DNA from: Dyella solisilvae
GTDB taxonomy: Bacteria > Pseudomonadota > Gammaproteobacteria > Xanthomonadales > Rhodanobacteraceae
Length of the DNA stretch: 64,000 nucleotides
Assembly (NCBI RefSeq): GCF_003351225.1
Contig: NZ_QQSY01000001.1
Span: forward strand, 748,124 to 812,123
Direction of reading: 5' to 3'
Made by a program: the position numbers and the translations under genes. The notes beneath the pieces were generated by a model that saw nothing but the letters and a program-made list of their open reading frames with translations, did no database searches and was not told the origin of the DNA. This document shows, piece after piece, positions 26,657 to 36,207 of the stretch. Position 1 is the first letter of the stretch. Each line of letters begins with the position of its first letter.

Positions 26657-26738
26657 GCTTCCTGCGGCCGGACTCTCGCCCCGACCTCCATACCAGCGCT
26701 TGCCGGCATGAAGGTCGGATGGATGCGAGACCTGCGAC

Positions 26739-29048
26739 TTACGAGGTCTTCTTCAGCAACGCCGTCAGCTGGTCCAGCTGCGCGCGATAGTGATCCAGCA
26801 CTTTGGCGGTGACAGTCGCGTACTGGTTGGCCTCGTCCCAGCGACGTCCTTCCAGCGCCTCACGCACGCCCGGCACGGTCTTCACCTCGTAACCGGTCAA
26901 CATGCCGGGGGCGTAGATCATGTGCTGGAACCACGGACGCCCCGGCAGTCCACTGCGATCGGACAGCGCCTGCTCCATCTGCGCCATCAGCGCATTGACT
27001 TGGCGCCGCTGCGCTTCCGGCAGGTTGAAGCCCGCCGCAGCGCGTGCGTTGTAGGCCGCCTCATAAGCGTTGGCGCTCTGCTTGAGCGCCGCAGCCGCCT
27101 GGTCGAGTGGCGCCAGCTTGATCTCCGCGACGTCCGAATCGCGAGCGGGCCCCGCCACCGGACGGGTCGGGTCGACCGTGAGCGCATACGCGCGCTGGTC
27201 CAGCAGCTTGTGCTGTTGCTCGGTGTCCTTGCGGGTCGAGTCGACCAGCTTGTGCAACTGGTCGACGTAGCGATCCAGCGTGTCGCTGAAGTCGCTGAAG
27301 CGCATCGGCACCACGCTGGCGTCGGCCGTGCGCAGCACGATATGACCGGCCACCTTGGAGAGCGCGACGCCGTACTCGAAAGTCGGATCGCCGAAGCGCG
27401 CGTAGTGATCGAACGAATCGTAGGCAGAATGGTAGATGCCGTCGTTGTCTTCCTCGCCGCCGAAGCCGAGGTCCAGCGAGGCGATGCCCAGGTGCTCCAG
27501 AAAGGCGCTGAAGTCCGAGCCCGAACCCAGCGCGCCGATCGGCACATCGCCGCCCTTCTGCGCCAGCTCGGCCTCCTCCTTCACGCTGGCCTTGGCGTCC
27601 TTGTCGGCGCCATCCACCAGCATGCGCGCGCGCATGCGTTCCAGCACGCTGGCCTTGGTTTCCGGATCAGCCACGCCAGCCGCCACCTGGTTGACCAGGT
27701 GTTGCAGCGAATGGCTGCCGCCGGCATTGAGGTAACCGCGGCCGTTGGTATCGGAATTGAGGTACAGCACGGCCTTCTGCTGCAGCTCCTTGCCGTGCGT
27801 CTCGGCCCACTCGGTCGAACCCAACAGGCCCGGCTCCTCGCCGTCCCAACTGGCGTAGACCAGCGTGCGCTGCGGGCGCCAGCCCTGCTTGTACAGCGTG
27901 CCGATGGCCTTGGCTTCCGCCAGCAAGGCCACGTTGCCGGCGAGCGGATCCCAGGCGCCGAACACCCAGCCATCGTGGTGATTGCCGCGCACGATCCACT
28001 GGTCGGGCTCGGTCGAACCCTTCAGGGTCGCGATCACGTCGTACACCGGCTTCTGGCCCCAGTCCGACTGCACGGTCAGATGTACCGGCGCGTTGCTCGG
28101 GCCGACGTGATAGGTCAGCGGCAGCGCGCCGCGCCACTGCGGCGGCGCCACGTCGCCAGTGAGCGACTTCAGCAGCGGCGTGGCGTCGGCATAGGAGATC
28201 GGCAACACCGGGATCTTCAGGATGGTCTTGGCGTCCTTCAACGCCAGACGCTTGGCGCCCGGCGTGGAGCCGATGCCAGGCGTCAGCGGATCGCCGGGAT
28301 ATTGCTGCATGTCGGCCACCGAGCCGCGCTGCACACCGTCGGCCGGACGCCAGCCGCCTTGCGGATACGTGTCGCCTTCGCTGTAGCCATCGTCGCGCGG
28401 ATCGGAATAGATCAGGCAACCCACGGCGCCGTGCTGCTGCGCCAGCTTGGGCTTGAGCCCGCGCCAGCCACCGCCGTAACGGGTGATGACGATCTTGCCG
28501 CGCACGTCGATGCCGCGGCGCTCCAGCTCCTTGTAGTCGTCGGGCATGCCGTAGTTGACGTAAACCAGCGGCGCAGTGACGTCGCCGTCGCCGCCGTACA
28601 CGTTGTAGGGCGGCAGCACGTCCTTGGTGATGCCGGAGGTGGCGTCGCCATCGACGGCCGGCTCGCTCAGCTTCGCCGTGAACGGATGCGCGCCCTGCAG
28701 CTCCAGCGCCACCTTCTTCGGGGTCGGATAGAGCACCTCGAAGGTCTCGATGTGCGCATCCCAGCCCCATTCGCGGAATTTGGCCAGCATGAACTCGGCA
28801 TTGGCCTTGTCGTGCGGCGAGCCAACCTGGTTGGGCTCGGACGACATCTGCTTGAGCCATTCGCGCTGATCGGCGGGATCCAGCAAGGCATCGAAGCGCT
28901 TTTCCAGGCTCGACTGGGCGGAGGCTCCCTGCGGCGTGAAGCCGAGCATGCCGTCGCTGGAAGGCGTGCTGTCGCCCATCGCCATGGCGCTGCCCACCGA
29001 AGCCAGCAGGCAGGCCGCCAACAGCGGCCGGATCGTCAATCGGGTCAT
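26739..29048 (-). CDS. exported M28 family metallopeptidase (glutamate carboxypeptidase II-like)
   Basis: A large protein of 769 residues with a signal peptide (LLAACLLASVGSAMA). It has an M28B architecture: an inserted PA domain (about 150-290), the zinc aminopeptidase domain and a C-terminal transferrin-receptor-like dimerisation domain. Catalytic blocks are NHHDGWVFGAWDP (about 353-365), DGEEPGLLGS (about 402) with the catalytic Glu pair, YLNSDTNGRG (about 433) and YHSAYDS (about 540). Relatives remove C-terminal Glu/Asp or N-terminal residues from peptides. The ATG at 29048 has GGGGAGA upstream. It likely serves peptide scavenging. Confidence 0.9.
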   Translation of the reverse strand: MTRLTIRPLLAACLLASVGSAMAMGDSTPSSDGMLGFTPQGASAQSSLEKRFDALLDPADQREWLKQMSSEPNQVGSPHDKANAEFMLAKFREWGWDAHIETFEVLYPTPKKVALELQGAHPFTAKLSEPAVDGDATSGITKDVLPPYNVYGGDGDVTAPLVYVNYGMPDDYKELERRGIDVRGKIVITRYGGGWRGLKPKLAQQHGAVGCLIYSDPRDDGYSEGDTYPQGGWRPADGVQRGSVADMQQYPGDPLTPGIGSTPGAKRLALKDAKTILKIPVLPISYADATPLLKSLTGDVAPPQWRGALPLTYHVGPSNAPVHLTVQSDWGQKPVYDVIATLKGSTEPDQWIVRGNHHDGWVFGAWDPLAGNVALLAEAKAIGTLYKQGWRPQRTLVYASWDGEEPGLLGSTEWAETHGKELQQKAVLYLNSDTNGRGYLNAGGSHSLQHLVNQVAAGVADPETKASVLERMRARMLVDGADKDAKASVKEEAELAQKGGDVPIGALGSGSDFSAFLEHLGIASLDLGFGGEEDNDGIYHSAYDSFDHYARFGDPTFEYGVALSKVAGHIVLRTADASVVPMRFSDFSDTLDRYVDQLHKLVDSTRKDTEQQHKLLDQRAYALTVDPTRPVAGPARDSDVAEIKLAPLDQAAAALKQSANAYEAAYNARAAAGFNLPEAQRRQVNALMAQMEQALSDRSGLPGRPWFQHMIYAPGMLTGYEVKTVPGVREALEGRRWDEANQYATVTAKVLDHYRAQLDQLTALLKKTS

Positions 29049-29336
29049 GCGGTATGTCTCCCCAAGAATCTTGCAATGAATGGCCGGGCGTCGTGCCGAA
29101 CAACAACCGTGACGACCGTCATTCCCGCATGGGCGCACAACCAGCGACATCCGCCGCCGCGCAACCACGCAGTCCCCACTGGCGCGGAAACGACGGTCGG
29201 GGGTCTGGATCCCTGACACGGCAGTTATAGCAAGCGCCCGACGGGCGCCGCCTAGGACAGAGGTCATGGATCACCACGCGGGAGGCCCTTGGGGAAAGGA
29301 TTCGAAAATCCTTTCGCCCCGCGATGAATGTTGGCG

Positions 29337-30773
29337 CTATCGGCGCGACGCCTTCCACGCGGCCAGCCGTTCGGCGATGTAGCGCGTGTGGTCCTGCTCG
29401 GTCCTGAGCGGAGGCAGCTCATGATGCGTACCGCCCTTCTGGTCCGGGACCGGAAGGCGCGAGACCAGTTCGGCGTAGACCTGCTGCAGATGGGATGGCT
29501 GCCCTGCGGCTGGATTGGCGCCCTTGGAGGTAGGAACCACCACGCCAGCAAGCGGATCGTCGGTGCGCGGCTTGGACAGGCTCAAGGCCGCGGACACGTC
29601 CGGCGCCGCGGCATCCCGCGCGTTCAACGGCGGCAGGTTCCAGCGCAACTCCACCGTGCGCAGGATCGAGGTGTGGTCGAACGGCGCGCCACTGGCGGGC
29701 GCCCGCAGCACGGCTCCTGCCGGAATCAGCGGCGACACCAGCACGGTCGGCACGCGCGGCCCGAAGCGCCTGAAGTCGAAGCCGTACTCTCCGGCCGAGC
29801 TGTCCGGCGGGATCGCGCCCGTCGGCGGCGGCACGTGGTCGTAGCAGCCACCGTGCTCGTCGTAGGTGATGATCAGCAGCGTCTGGTTCCACGCCGGCCC
29901 ATTGCGCAAGGCGACATACACGTCGTGGATCAGCTGCTCGCCCAGGGCCACGTCGTAGTTGGGATGCTGGCTGTTGCCGCTGGAGCCCCAGCTCGGTTCG
30001 AGAAAGCTGTAGGAGGCCAGCGTGCCCTTGGCCGCCGCGGCCTGAAAGTCCGCGAAGTGGCCGAACTGGCTGTCGGGCGCGTTGACCAGGTCCGGAAAAT
30101 TCATCCGCGTGAGCGGATCGGCGTCGTAGCCGTAGATCATCCACGACACGCCGGCCTTGCCGAGCGCGCCATAGATGGTGGCCGCGGTGTACGACTTGGT
30201 CGCGTCGTCCATGTGTCCCTGCGAGGTCGCCGCATGCACGAACGCGCGGTTGGGCAAGGTCTCGGTGGGCGCCGAGCCGTACCAGTGGTCGACCACCGCA
30301 AATCCGCGCGCCAGCGCCGACAGCACCGGCAACGTGGTGGGCGTGTGCATGGCCATGATGTCCGCGGCGACCGTGCCCGGCAGGATCGACCACTTCTGCT
30401 TGGCCTCCCACACCAGCGTGTCGGCGAAATTGCTCACGAAACCCTGATTGGTCGCCACGGGCGGCGTCGGCGCGGTGCTGCTGCCGAACAGCTGGGCGTT
30501 GGTCGCCGCATAGCCTTCGCCGGGATCGGCGCCGGGCAGGAAATAGGTGCTGGCGGCGCCCGAGGCGATCCGGCTCACCGTGACAGGTGGCGCGCCTGCG
30601 ACGCCCGGGTTCGATTCCTTGCCGGTGAGTCCTTCAAAGGGTTGCCCGGTAGGCGAGAGATTGCCGCTGTCGGCATACAGGAAGCCGAGCATGTGATCGA
30701 ACGAGCGGTTCTCCAGCATCAGCACGGCGATATGGTTGATCGCCGCGAGTGAATTGGCGTGCGCCTTGCTCAT
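29337..30773 (-). CDS. phospholipase C/acid phosphatase-type phosphoesterase
   Basis: The 478-residue protein belongs to the phosphoesterase family that includes bacterial phospholipase C and AcpA. INHIAVLMLENRSFDHMLGF (12-31) is the metal-binding start (Glu-Asn-Arg-Ser-Phe-Asp). Later blocks include GSAPTETLPNRAFVHA, ITYDEHGGCYDHVPPP and FGPRVPTVLVSP, all typical. The substrate is a phosphodiester or phosphomonoester. Family members are usually exported by Tat or Sec, yet no signal peptide is visible here: the family's conserved core starts only about 12 residues from the ATG at 30773. Confidence 0.87.
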   Translation of the reverse strand: MSKAHANSLAAINHIAVLMLENRSFDHMLGFLYADSGNLSPTGQPFEGLTGKESNPGVAGAPPVTVSRIASGAASTYFLPGADPGEGYAATNAQLFGSSTAPTPPVATNQGFVSNFADTLVWEAKQKWSILPGTVAADIMAMHTPTTLPVLSALARGFAVVDHWYGSAPTETLPNRAFVHAATSQGHMDDATKSYTAATIYGALGKAGVSWMIYGYDADPLTRMNFPDLVNAPDSQFGHFADFQAAAAKGTLASYSFLEPSWGSSGNSQHPNYDVALGEQLIHDVYVALRNGPAWNQTLLIITYDEHGGCYDHVPPPTGAIPPDSSAGEYGFDFRRFGPRVPTVLVSPLIPAGAVLRAPASGAPFDHTSILRTVELRWNLPPLNARDAAAPDVSAALSLSKPRTDDPLAGVVVPTSKGANPAAGQPSHLQQVYAELVSRLPVPDQKGGTHHELPPLRTEQDHTRYIAERLAAWKASRR

Positions 30774-30980
30774 CGGTGCCAGTCCTCGGTGGGGGCCGGC
30801 ACGATTCCATCACGCGAGGGTGTCCGCGACGTGACCCTCCGGCGGGGCTGCTTTCGAGCTTGCCGCATCGGAGCACTGAAGTTTGAGACGCTGCCGCCGA
30901 TAAGCCCATAGTGCCCAAATCGGGCGCGCCGCCGTCACATTCATGAACGACGACGGGTCTTGCCGCCTCGTGGAATCGAC

Positions 30981-31601
30981 ATGCTGCAATCGCCGCCGAA
31001 CATCGCCTATCTCAAAGCCGCCTGGGCTGCTTTCGCGGGCATCAGCGGGGCCAATGCCCAGCAGAGCTACGAGGCGGCGGGGCTGAGCTTTTCGCGCATC
31101 AACCACTCCACCCTGGTCAGGAAGAACGACATCCAGGTATCCACCATGCCGCTGCACTACACGCGGCACGACCTGCGCGTGGGATTCCTGGGGCGCATCG
31201 AGAACGAGGTCCGCAAGGTGGTGGCGCAGATGGAGCCGATCCTGCTGCGCGAGCTGAATGTCCCCGAGGGCCACGAGCTGGTGGTCGACCTGGAGGACTG
31301 CCTGCGCCAGCTGCGCCGCAAGGGCAACCGCTCGTTGTCCATCATGGTGAGGCCCGAGCGGTCCGCCGAGCTGGACGCGACGGTGAGCGTGGACATGCGC
31401 GTGTTCCTCGATTCGCCCCGCGCCTGCCTGTTCATTTGCCTGGCCGACGCGGCCTCGCAACGCCAGTTCGACCTGCTGGCCGCGGCGCCCAAGCGCGTGC
31501 GCGTGCCGCGCGCGGACAGCTACGCCGACCTTGCCCAGCAGTTGGCCGCCTCGGTCAACGCGGCGCTCACGCTGGACTACGCCAACCAGCTGGCCGCCTG
31601 A
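30981..31601 (+). CDS. hypothetical protein of 206 residues
   Basis: No family recognised. The product starts MLQSPPNIAYLKAAWAAFAG, is soluble and mixed alpha/beta, and has no signal, membrane segment or Cys cluster. Highly charged middle stretches (RHDLRVGFLGRIENEVRKVV; LRQLRRKGNRSLSIMVRPERS) and good codon character support a real gene. The frame stays open to a TTG at 30960; the ATG at 30981 is preferred. It is divergent from the phosphoesterase gene and followed by the DUF899 gene after about 110 bases. Confidence 0.6.
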   Translation: MLQSPPNIAYLKAAWAAFAGISGANAQQSYEAAGLSFSRINHSTLVRKNDIQVSTMPLHYTRHDLRVGFLGRIENEVRKVVAQMEPILLRELNVPEGHELVVDLEDCLRQLRRKGNRSLSIMVRPERSAELDATVSVDMRVFLDSPRACLFICLADAASQRQFDLLAAAPKRVRVPRADSYADLAQQLAASVNAALTLDYANQLAA

Positions 31602-31710
31602 CCCTCCCCCTTGTCGATTTCCCGTGTGTCGATTCGTCGTCCTCGATGACGACGTCTTCAACGCGCCCGCTCCATGATCGACAGGAGCGCCACCACGGAG
31701 GTGATCGACC

Positions 31711-32418
31711 ATGACAGCCCAGCCATTCGTACCCGCCGCCGAACTCGTGCGTCGCAACGGCGTGCGTTTTCCCCATGAAAGCGACGCCTACCGCCACGCT
31801 CGCGACGCTCTGCTGGCCGAGGAGATCGAACTGCGCCGGCATATCGAGCGCGTGGCCGAACAGCGCCGCGCCCTACCCCCGGGTCCCGAGGTGAGCGGCG
31901 ACTACCGCTTCATGGGCGAGCACGGCCCGATGGATCTGGCCGGCCTGTTTGGCGACAAGCAGACCCTGGTGACCTACAGCTACATGTTCGGCCCGCAGCG
32001 CGAACGCCCCTGCCCCATGTGCACCTCCCTGCTCAGCTCGTGGGACGGCGAAGCGCAGGACATCGAGCAGCGCGTGGCGCTGGCCGTCATCGCCCGCTCG
32101 CCGATTGAGCGGCTGCTGGCGTTCAAGCATGAGCGCGGTTGGCGTCACCTCAAGCTGTATTCGGACGTGAACGGCGATTTCAGCCGCGACTATCGCGCCA
32201 TCGGCGACAACGGCGGCGACGAACCGGCCTTCAACGTCTTCCACCGACAAAACGGCGTCATCCGCCTGTTCTGGGCCGGCGAGATGGGCGGCGCCACGTC
32301 GGATCCGGGCCAGGACCCGCGCGGCGCTCCCGACCTGATGCCGTTGTGGACCGTGCTGGATTGTGTGCCGGAGGGACGCGGCGCGGACTGGTATCCACGG
32401 CTCGACTACACCAACTGA
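31711..32418 (+). CDS. DUF899 thioredoxin-like protein
   Basis: The 235-residue protein matches the DUF899 family over its length. The core has the thioredoxin-fold strand TLVTYSYMFGPQRERPCPMCTSLLSSWDG with a C-P-M-C pair near 101-104, and a later strand pattern ending DYRAIGDNGGDEPAFNVFHR. Family members are predicted redox proteins, but catalysis is unproven. The ATG has an excellent GGAGGTG seven bases upstream. The gene is monocistronic. Confidence 0.85.
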   Translation: MTAQPFVPAAELVRRNGVRFPHESDAYRHARDALLAEEIELRRHIERVAEQRRALPPGPEVSGDYRFMGEHGPMDLAGLFGDKQTLVTYSYMFGPQRERPCPMCTSLLSSWDGEAQDIEQRVALAVIARSPIERLLAFKHERGWRHLKLYSDVNGDFSRDYRAIGDNGGDEPAFNVFHRQNGVIRLFWAGEMGGATSDPGQDPRGAPDLMPLWTVLDCVPEGRGADWYPRLDYTN

Positions 32419-32471
32419 GCGCCACGAACGCGCGCGTTGCGCGGGTCGCCCTGCGCGGCCCTCGCGCCCAC

Positions 32472-32879
32472 TCAGTCCATCGACTTCAGGCAGTTGACCA
32501 TCCAGCCCTTGCCGAAGCGGTCGGTGAGCAGCCCGAAGCGATGGGCCCAGAAGGTTTCGCCGATCGGCATCTGCACGCTGCCGCCATCGGCAAGCGCATT
32601 GAACACGCGCTCCGCCTCGGCCGGCGTCTTGACATCGATATTCACCACGCCGCCCTCGGTGTCCGACTGCGGCGGGCCATCGGCGCCCACCAAGATGCCG
32701 TTGGCCGATTCCAGCTGCGAATGCATCACGCGGCCATGCGTATCCGGCGGCATGTCCTTGGCCATCGGTGACTCGCCATAGGTCATGCGCATGGTGACCC
32801 TGCCGTTGAAGGCCTTGGCGTAGAAGTCGAACGCCTGTTGGCAGTCGCCGTTGAAGTTGAGGTAGGGAATGAACCGCAT
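32472..32879 (-). CDS. VOC family protein (PhnB-like)
   Basis: A protein of 135 residues of the vicinal-oxygen-chelate fold. MRFIPYLNFNGDCQQAFDFYAKAFNG at the start and the C-terminal GETFWAHRFGLLTDRFGKGWMVN are typical of PhnB-like/glyoxalase-related proteins whose function is unknown. The ATG at 32879 has GGGAG seven bases upstream. It is convergent with the DUF899 gene. Confidence 0.85.
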   Translation of the reverse strand: MRFIPYLNFNGDCQQAFDFYAKAFNGRVTMRMTYGESPMAKDMPPDTHGRVMHSQLESANGILVGADGPPQSDTEGGVVNIDVKTPAEAERVFNALADGGSVQMPIGETFWAHRFGLLTDRFGKGWMVNCLKSMD

Positions 32880-33150
32880 GGGGATCTCCCGAGTCAGGGA
32901 TGGCGCCCAGTTCCGGCGCGCGCAGGCCGCCGAGGCCGGCATCCCGTGCCTTCGGCATGCCGCAGGCGCTGGAGCCCGGCCCAGCCGGAATGACGGCCGA
33001 CCAGGCCGCCGCAAAGGTCACGCGCCGCGAGCATTCCACGGGACGTGTGACATGGAGGCGATGAAACGTCCTGCGCCGAATCCCTCCTACCGGCTCACGC
33101 GGCGTGATTTGGGCGTACCCTTGTGGGATCGCCGCCAGGAGGGTTGAACC

Positions 33151-33993
33151 ATGTTCCACCGCACCTGCAAGCCGCTGTTCCTGCTCCCCGCTCTGCTGCT
33201 ATGCGCCGCCGTCGCCCAGGCCGCCAACACCACACCCCCACCCGCGAAGGAAATCTCCTTGCAGGACGCCGTCGCCGGCAGCTGGCGCTCGGACGCCAAC
33301 AAGGCGCGTGACGTCTACCGGCACCCCGTGGAAACACTGCAATTCTTCGGCATCCAGCCAGGCATGACGGTGATCGAGCTTTCGCCCGGCGGCGGCTGGT
33401 ACACCGAGATTCTTGCGCCCTATCTGGCCGCGCACGGGCAGCTGATCGAAGCGTCGTCGCCCAAGGCGGAAAAATTCACCGCCAAGCTGAAAGCCAATCC
33501 GGAGGTGTTCGGGCACATCGTCAAGGTCATTCCTTTCGCGCCGCCGGATCAGGTCAATCTCGGACCACCGAACTCCGCAGACATGGTGCTGACGTTCCGC
33601 AACACCCATGACTGGCTGATCCACAGTCCGGAAACACTCGACGCGGTGTTCAAGGCGTCGTACGACGTGCTCAAGCCCGGTGGCGTACTCGGCATCGAGG
33701 AGCATCGGGCCAAGCCGTTCTCCGATGCGCGCGTCACCGCCGGCGCGTTGCACCGCATCTCCGAGGACTACATGATCTCCCAGGCCATGAAGGCCGGCTT
33801 CCAGCTTGGCGACGTGTCCGAGATCAACGCCAACCCGAATGACCCGGAAGACATCAACGTCCATCGCTTGCCCCCCGACCTGTCTGGCCCGGAGGACGAG
33901 CACGCGAAGATGAAAACCATCGGCGAATCCGATCGCATGACGTTGAAGTTCGTGAAGGTCGTCGCCTCGCCTGCAGTGACGGGGCATCCGTGA
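33151..33993 (+). CDS. exported SAM-methyltransferase-like protein 2
   Basis: The 280-residue product has a signal peptide (LFLLPALLLCAAVAQA). Its class I methyltransferase-like fold shows motif I ELSPGGGWYTE at 76-86, and later LKPGGVLGIEEHRAK and ALHRISEDYMI. The family is the same type as the protein at 17887-18654, an exported group common in Xanthomonadales and other proteobacteria. SAM has not been shown in the periplasm, so the true activity is open. The ATG has AGGAGGG upstream. It is monocistronic. Confidence 0.83.
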   Translation: MFHRTCKPLFLLPALLLCAAVAQAANTTPPPAKEISLQDAVAGSWRSDANKARDVYRHPVETLQFFGIQPGMTVIELSPGGGWYTEILAPYLAAHGQLIEASSPKAEKFTAKLKANPEVFGHIVKVIPFAPPDQVNLGPPNSADMVLTFRNTHDWLIHSPETLDAVFKASYDVLKPGGVLGIEEHRAKPFSDARVTAGALHRISEDYMISQAMKAGFQLGDVSEINANPNDPEDINVHRLPPDLSGPEDEHAKMKTIGESDRMTLKFVKVVASPAVTGHP

Positions 33994-34030
33994 CGTTCAA
34001 GGCCGCACATAAGCAGACCGGAGTAGCTGC

Positions 34031-34402
34031 ATGCTGATGTCCAGGAAGACACGATGGCTATGCGTGCTTCTCTTGCTGATGTTCTCGAGCGCTTGTGCAT
34101 TCCAGGAGCAGGCCGATGCCAAGTTCGGCGATCAGCACTTCAAGACGGCCATCGCGCTGATCGAGTTGTACAAGATCAGGCATGGCAGCTATCCGGATAC
34201 ACTGGACGACCTCACGTTCACTGGCGTCTGGGATGCGATCGCCCTGAACTCGGTCCATTACAAGCGGCTTGGCGAGGGATACCAGCTGGACATCTCGCGC
34301 GGCTGGGTTGGAAAACCCGCGTTGTCCTATCCGTCCGATTTCTGGAAGGGCCTCGGCATCATCGCTTCCAACGTCGGTGGCGCGCCACATTCGGCGCCTT
34401 GA
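34031..34402 (+). CDS. putative lipoprotein with pilin-like helix
   Basis: A 123-residue protein. The first 23 residues form an export signal ending FSSAC (Cys22), a weak lipobox since the -3 residue is not Leu/Val/Ile. After it, a helix and turn (HFKTAIALIELYKIRHGSYPDTLDDL) resemble the start of type II pseudopilin G-like globular domains. No other domain. The start is ATG 34031 or 34037. It follows the exported methyltransferase gene by 37 bases and may share its transcript. Confidence 0.6.
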   Translation: MLMSRKTRWLCVLLLLMFSSACAFQEQADAKFGDQHFKTAIALIELYKIRHGSYPDTLDDLTFTGVWDAIALNSVHYKRLGEGYQLDISRGWVGKPALSYPSDFWKGLGIIASNVGGAPHSAP

Positions 34403-34446
34403 CCTGAGCCTTCAGGCCCGGTTACACAAGCGGTTGAAATCCCCTC

Positions 34447-34479
34447 AAAAAAAAACATCGCCGGCAGAAGCCGGCGATG
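34447..34479 (-). terminator. intrinsic terminator of the DUF805 gene
   Basis: CATCGCCGGC (34456-34465) pairs perfectly with 34470-34479 around a four-base loop. On the minus strand the stem is followed by nine consecutive T residues. It lies just after the DUF805 stop codon. Confidence 0.93.
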
Positions 34480-34511
34480 CCTTCAATAGACCGCGCGCGC
34501 CGATACCGACT

Positions 34512-34859
34512 TCAAGCCGGCTCGGCGACCAGCTTGGGATCATAGCCAAACCGGTTGTCGCCTTGCGTGCCTTCCATGCAGGCAAATACCAGGTTGACGA
34601 TGGGGCAAATGATCCACCAGCCGCTGTGGTCGGTGTCATGCATGCGGCGCACACCCACGGCGAGACTGGGGATGAACAGCGCCAACTGGTAAAGGCTGAC
34701 CAGGACACTGCCCTTTCCGGACGGGCTGATCACCGTCGCCACGATCGTGAGGCCCATGATGATGAGGCAGTTGATCAAGGTGAACATCCAATACTCCTTG
34801 CGCCGGGCGCGACCACCGAACTCGGCGTACTGCTTCAGTACCGACAGATACCATTCCAT
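34512..34859 (-). CDS. DUF805 membrane protein
   Basis: The 115-residue product has the DUF805 pattern: WYLSVLKQYAEFGGRARRKEYW at the N-terminus, then three or four membrane helices. The conserved block VGVRRMHDTDHSGWW lies between helices. Function is unknown; homologues are common small inner-membrane proteins. The ATG has AGGGGA upstream. An intrinsic terminator follows. Confidence 0.9.
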   Translation of the reverse strand: MEWYLSVLKQYAEFGGRARRKEYWMFTLINCLIIMGLTIVATVISPSGKGSVLVSLYQLALFIPSLAVGVRRMHDTDHSGWWIICPIVNLVFACMEGTQGDNRFGYDPKLVAEPA

Positions 34860-35284
34860 GCCATTTGTCCCCTGTAGATGGTTGCCTTCGACCGCACGCT
34901 TGCGGTCGTGGCCTCGGCAGTATGCCGAGCCTCAATTTTCCGGCGCAAGCGATCGAGCCGTTTGAGGACCCCGCGTGAGCATTCGCAAGGTCGACGCAAG
35001 TGGTCGCGGACGCAAGCTGAGGTGTCTTTGACCCGGCCTGGGTACACTTGCCCGGCTCAGGTTCTGACACGATGTTCGATGTCACGGCAACGCCCATTTG
35101 CGAGCGCACCCGATTCAGGTGCTGACCCTCGCCTTGCCTGGCGCCACTACTTCGCCGTGGGCTCGAACCGACCGCAAAGGCGATATCTGGACGTACGACG
35201 ACAGCATGAACGATGCACAGCGAATCTTTCCGCCACGCGCAATGCATGCCGCAACACTCATGGCCATGCGCCACGAACCGCCTG
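34860..35284. other. gene-free stretch with two hairpins
   Basis: No gene is supported. Two adjacent hairpins lie upstream of the DUF805 gene: CGACCGCA/TGCGGTCG (34889-34908) and CTCGGCA/TGCCGAG (34913-34929). The second is followed by an A/T-rich CAATTTT. They may terminate transcription entering from the minus-strand membrane-protein gene or structure the DUF805 leader. The rest shows only short frames with non-coding composition. Confidence 0.4.
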
Positions 35285-35839
35285 TCAGTGGAATTCCGCG
35301 CGGCGTGCCGCATTTTCGGCCAGACGGCTCGCCATATCCGCGGGCAAGGGCCCGATGAATATCGCCCTGAGCCGTTCACGGCCGATGAGGCGCGCCAGCT
35401 CGGCGAACACGCAGTAGTTGCCGATCAGCGTCAGCAGCAGGATCTGGATGGCCCAAAATCGCGGCCACACCATTTGAGTCAGCAACGCATGGTTGGCGGC
35501 AGCGAGGCTCGGGGCGTCCTTCCAGAACTCGTACAGCCGCTCCGCGTAGTGGATCAACAGGGCCACCGCGCTGTAGACGACGGTTTTCCAGCCCGCATTC
35601 CAGATCAGCGGTTTTTCCGGGAACCGGTTGATGAAAGGCAGCATGTTGGCGATCAGCACGGACTTGCCGAGGATCAATGCGGCAATGGTGACCGACGCCG
35701 TCGTGGGCAACGCTACGCCGGTGCCGCGCACCATCAACGCGCGAATCAAGGCGATGATGTGCAGGATCACGAAGAAGAAGATCGTGGGCGGCAGCATCTC
35801 GAGGAATTCATGCTTGATCTTGTCGATCACACGATTCAC
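35285..35839 (-). CDS. hypothetical inner-membrane protein
   Basis: A product of 184 residues from a GTG at 35839, which has GGGAGG five bases upstream. The frame is open further 5' but that part is not membrane-protein-like. There are about four hydrophobic segments (FFFVILHIIALIRALMV; VTIAALILGKSVLIANML; TVVYSAVALLIHYAERLY; FWAIQILLLTLIGNYCVF). The tail is Ala/Arg-rich. No named family recognised. Confidence 0.65.
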   Translation of the reverse strand: MNRVIDKIKHEFLEMLPPTIFFFVILHIIALIRALMVRGTGVALPTTASVTIAALILGKSVLIANMLPFINRFPEKPLIWNAGWKTVVYSAVALLIHYAERLYEFWKDAPSLAAANHALLTQMVWPRFWAIQILLLTLIGNYCVFAELARLIGRERLRAIFIGPLPADMASRLAENAARRAEFH

Positions 35840-36207
35840 GTGAACCTCCCGCCGAGGCTGGTGTTCGCTGATTGGCTGAATTGCCGTCACGGCCCGCTGT
35901 GCGGGGATGCCATCCGGTGCACGGATGACCACCCCGGCGGACGCCGGCCATCGGCTTGACTGCGTAGAGGCTGCCTCTTGCGGGAGATGCATTCCAGCGT
36001 AGTTCTACTTAGTGCAGCCCGCTTTTTTTAGACTGGAACGCAAAGTGACGCGTGCACCATGGATGCGAAATGTGCCCTGCGGAGGCCACGCATTCTCGCG
36101 CCATGCATTGCGCGGAAGTTGCCATTGGCCAGTGAGCCCACGGCGACACCATGGGCTTAACGAAGGCGCGTGCAGGCGGCACTACACGCCACCTGCACAC
36201 ACGGCGC
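35840..36207. other. gene-free stretch
   Basis: No gene supported. An imperfect inverted repeat TGCAGGCGGC/GCCACCTGCA (36171-36197) lies just downstream of the outer-membrane protein gene and may mark its transcript end. A T7 run is present at about 36024. Confidence 0.35.

Noticed and set aside
26790-29216. 808-codon open frame on the plus strand
   Set aside because: Antisense to the well-supported M28 peptidase; composition is typical of a mirror frame.
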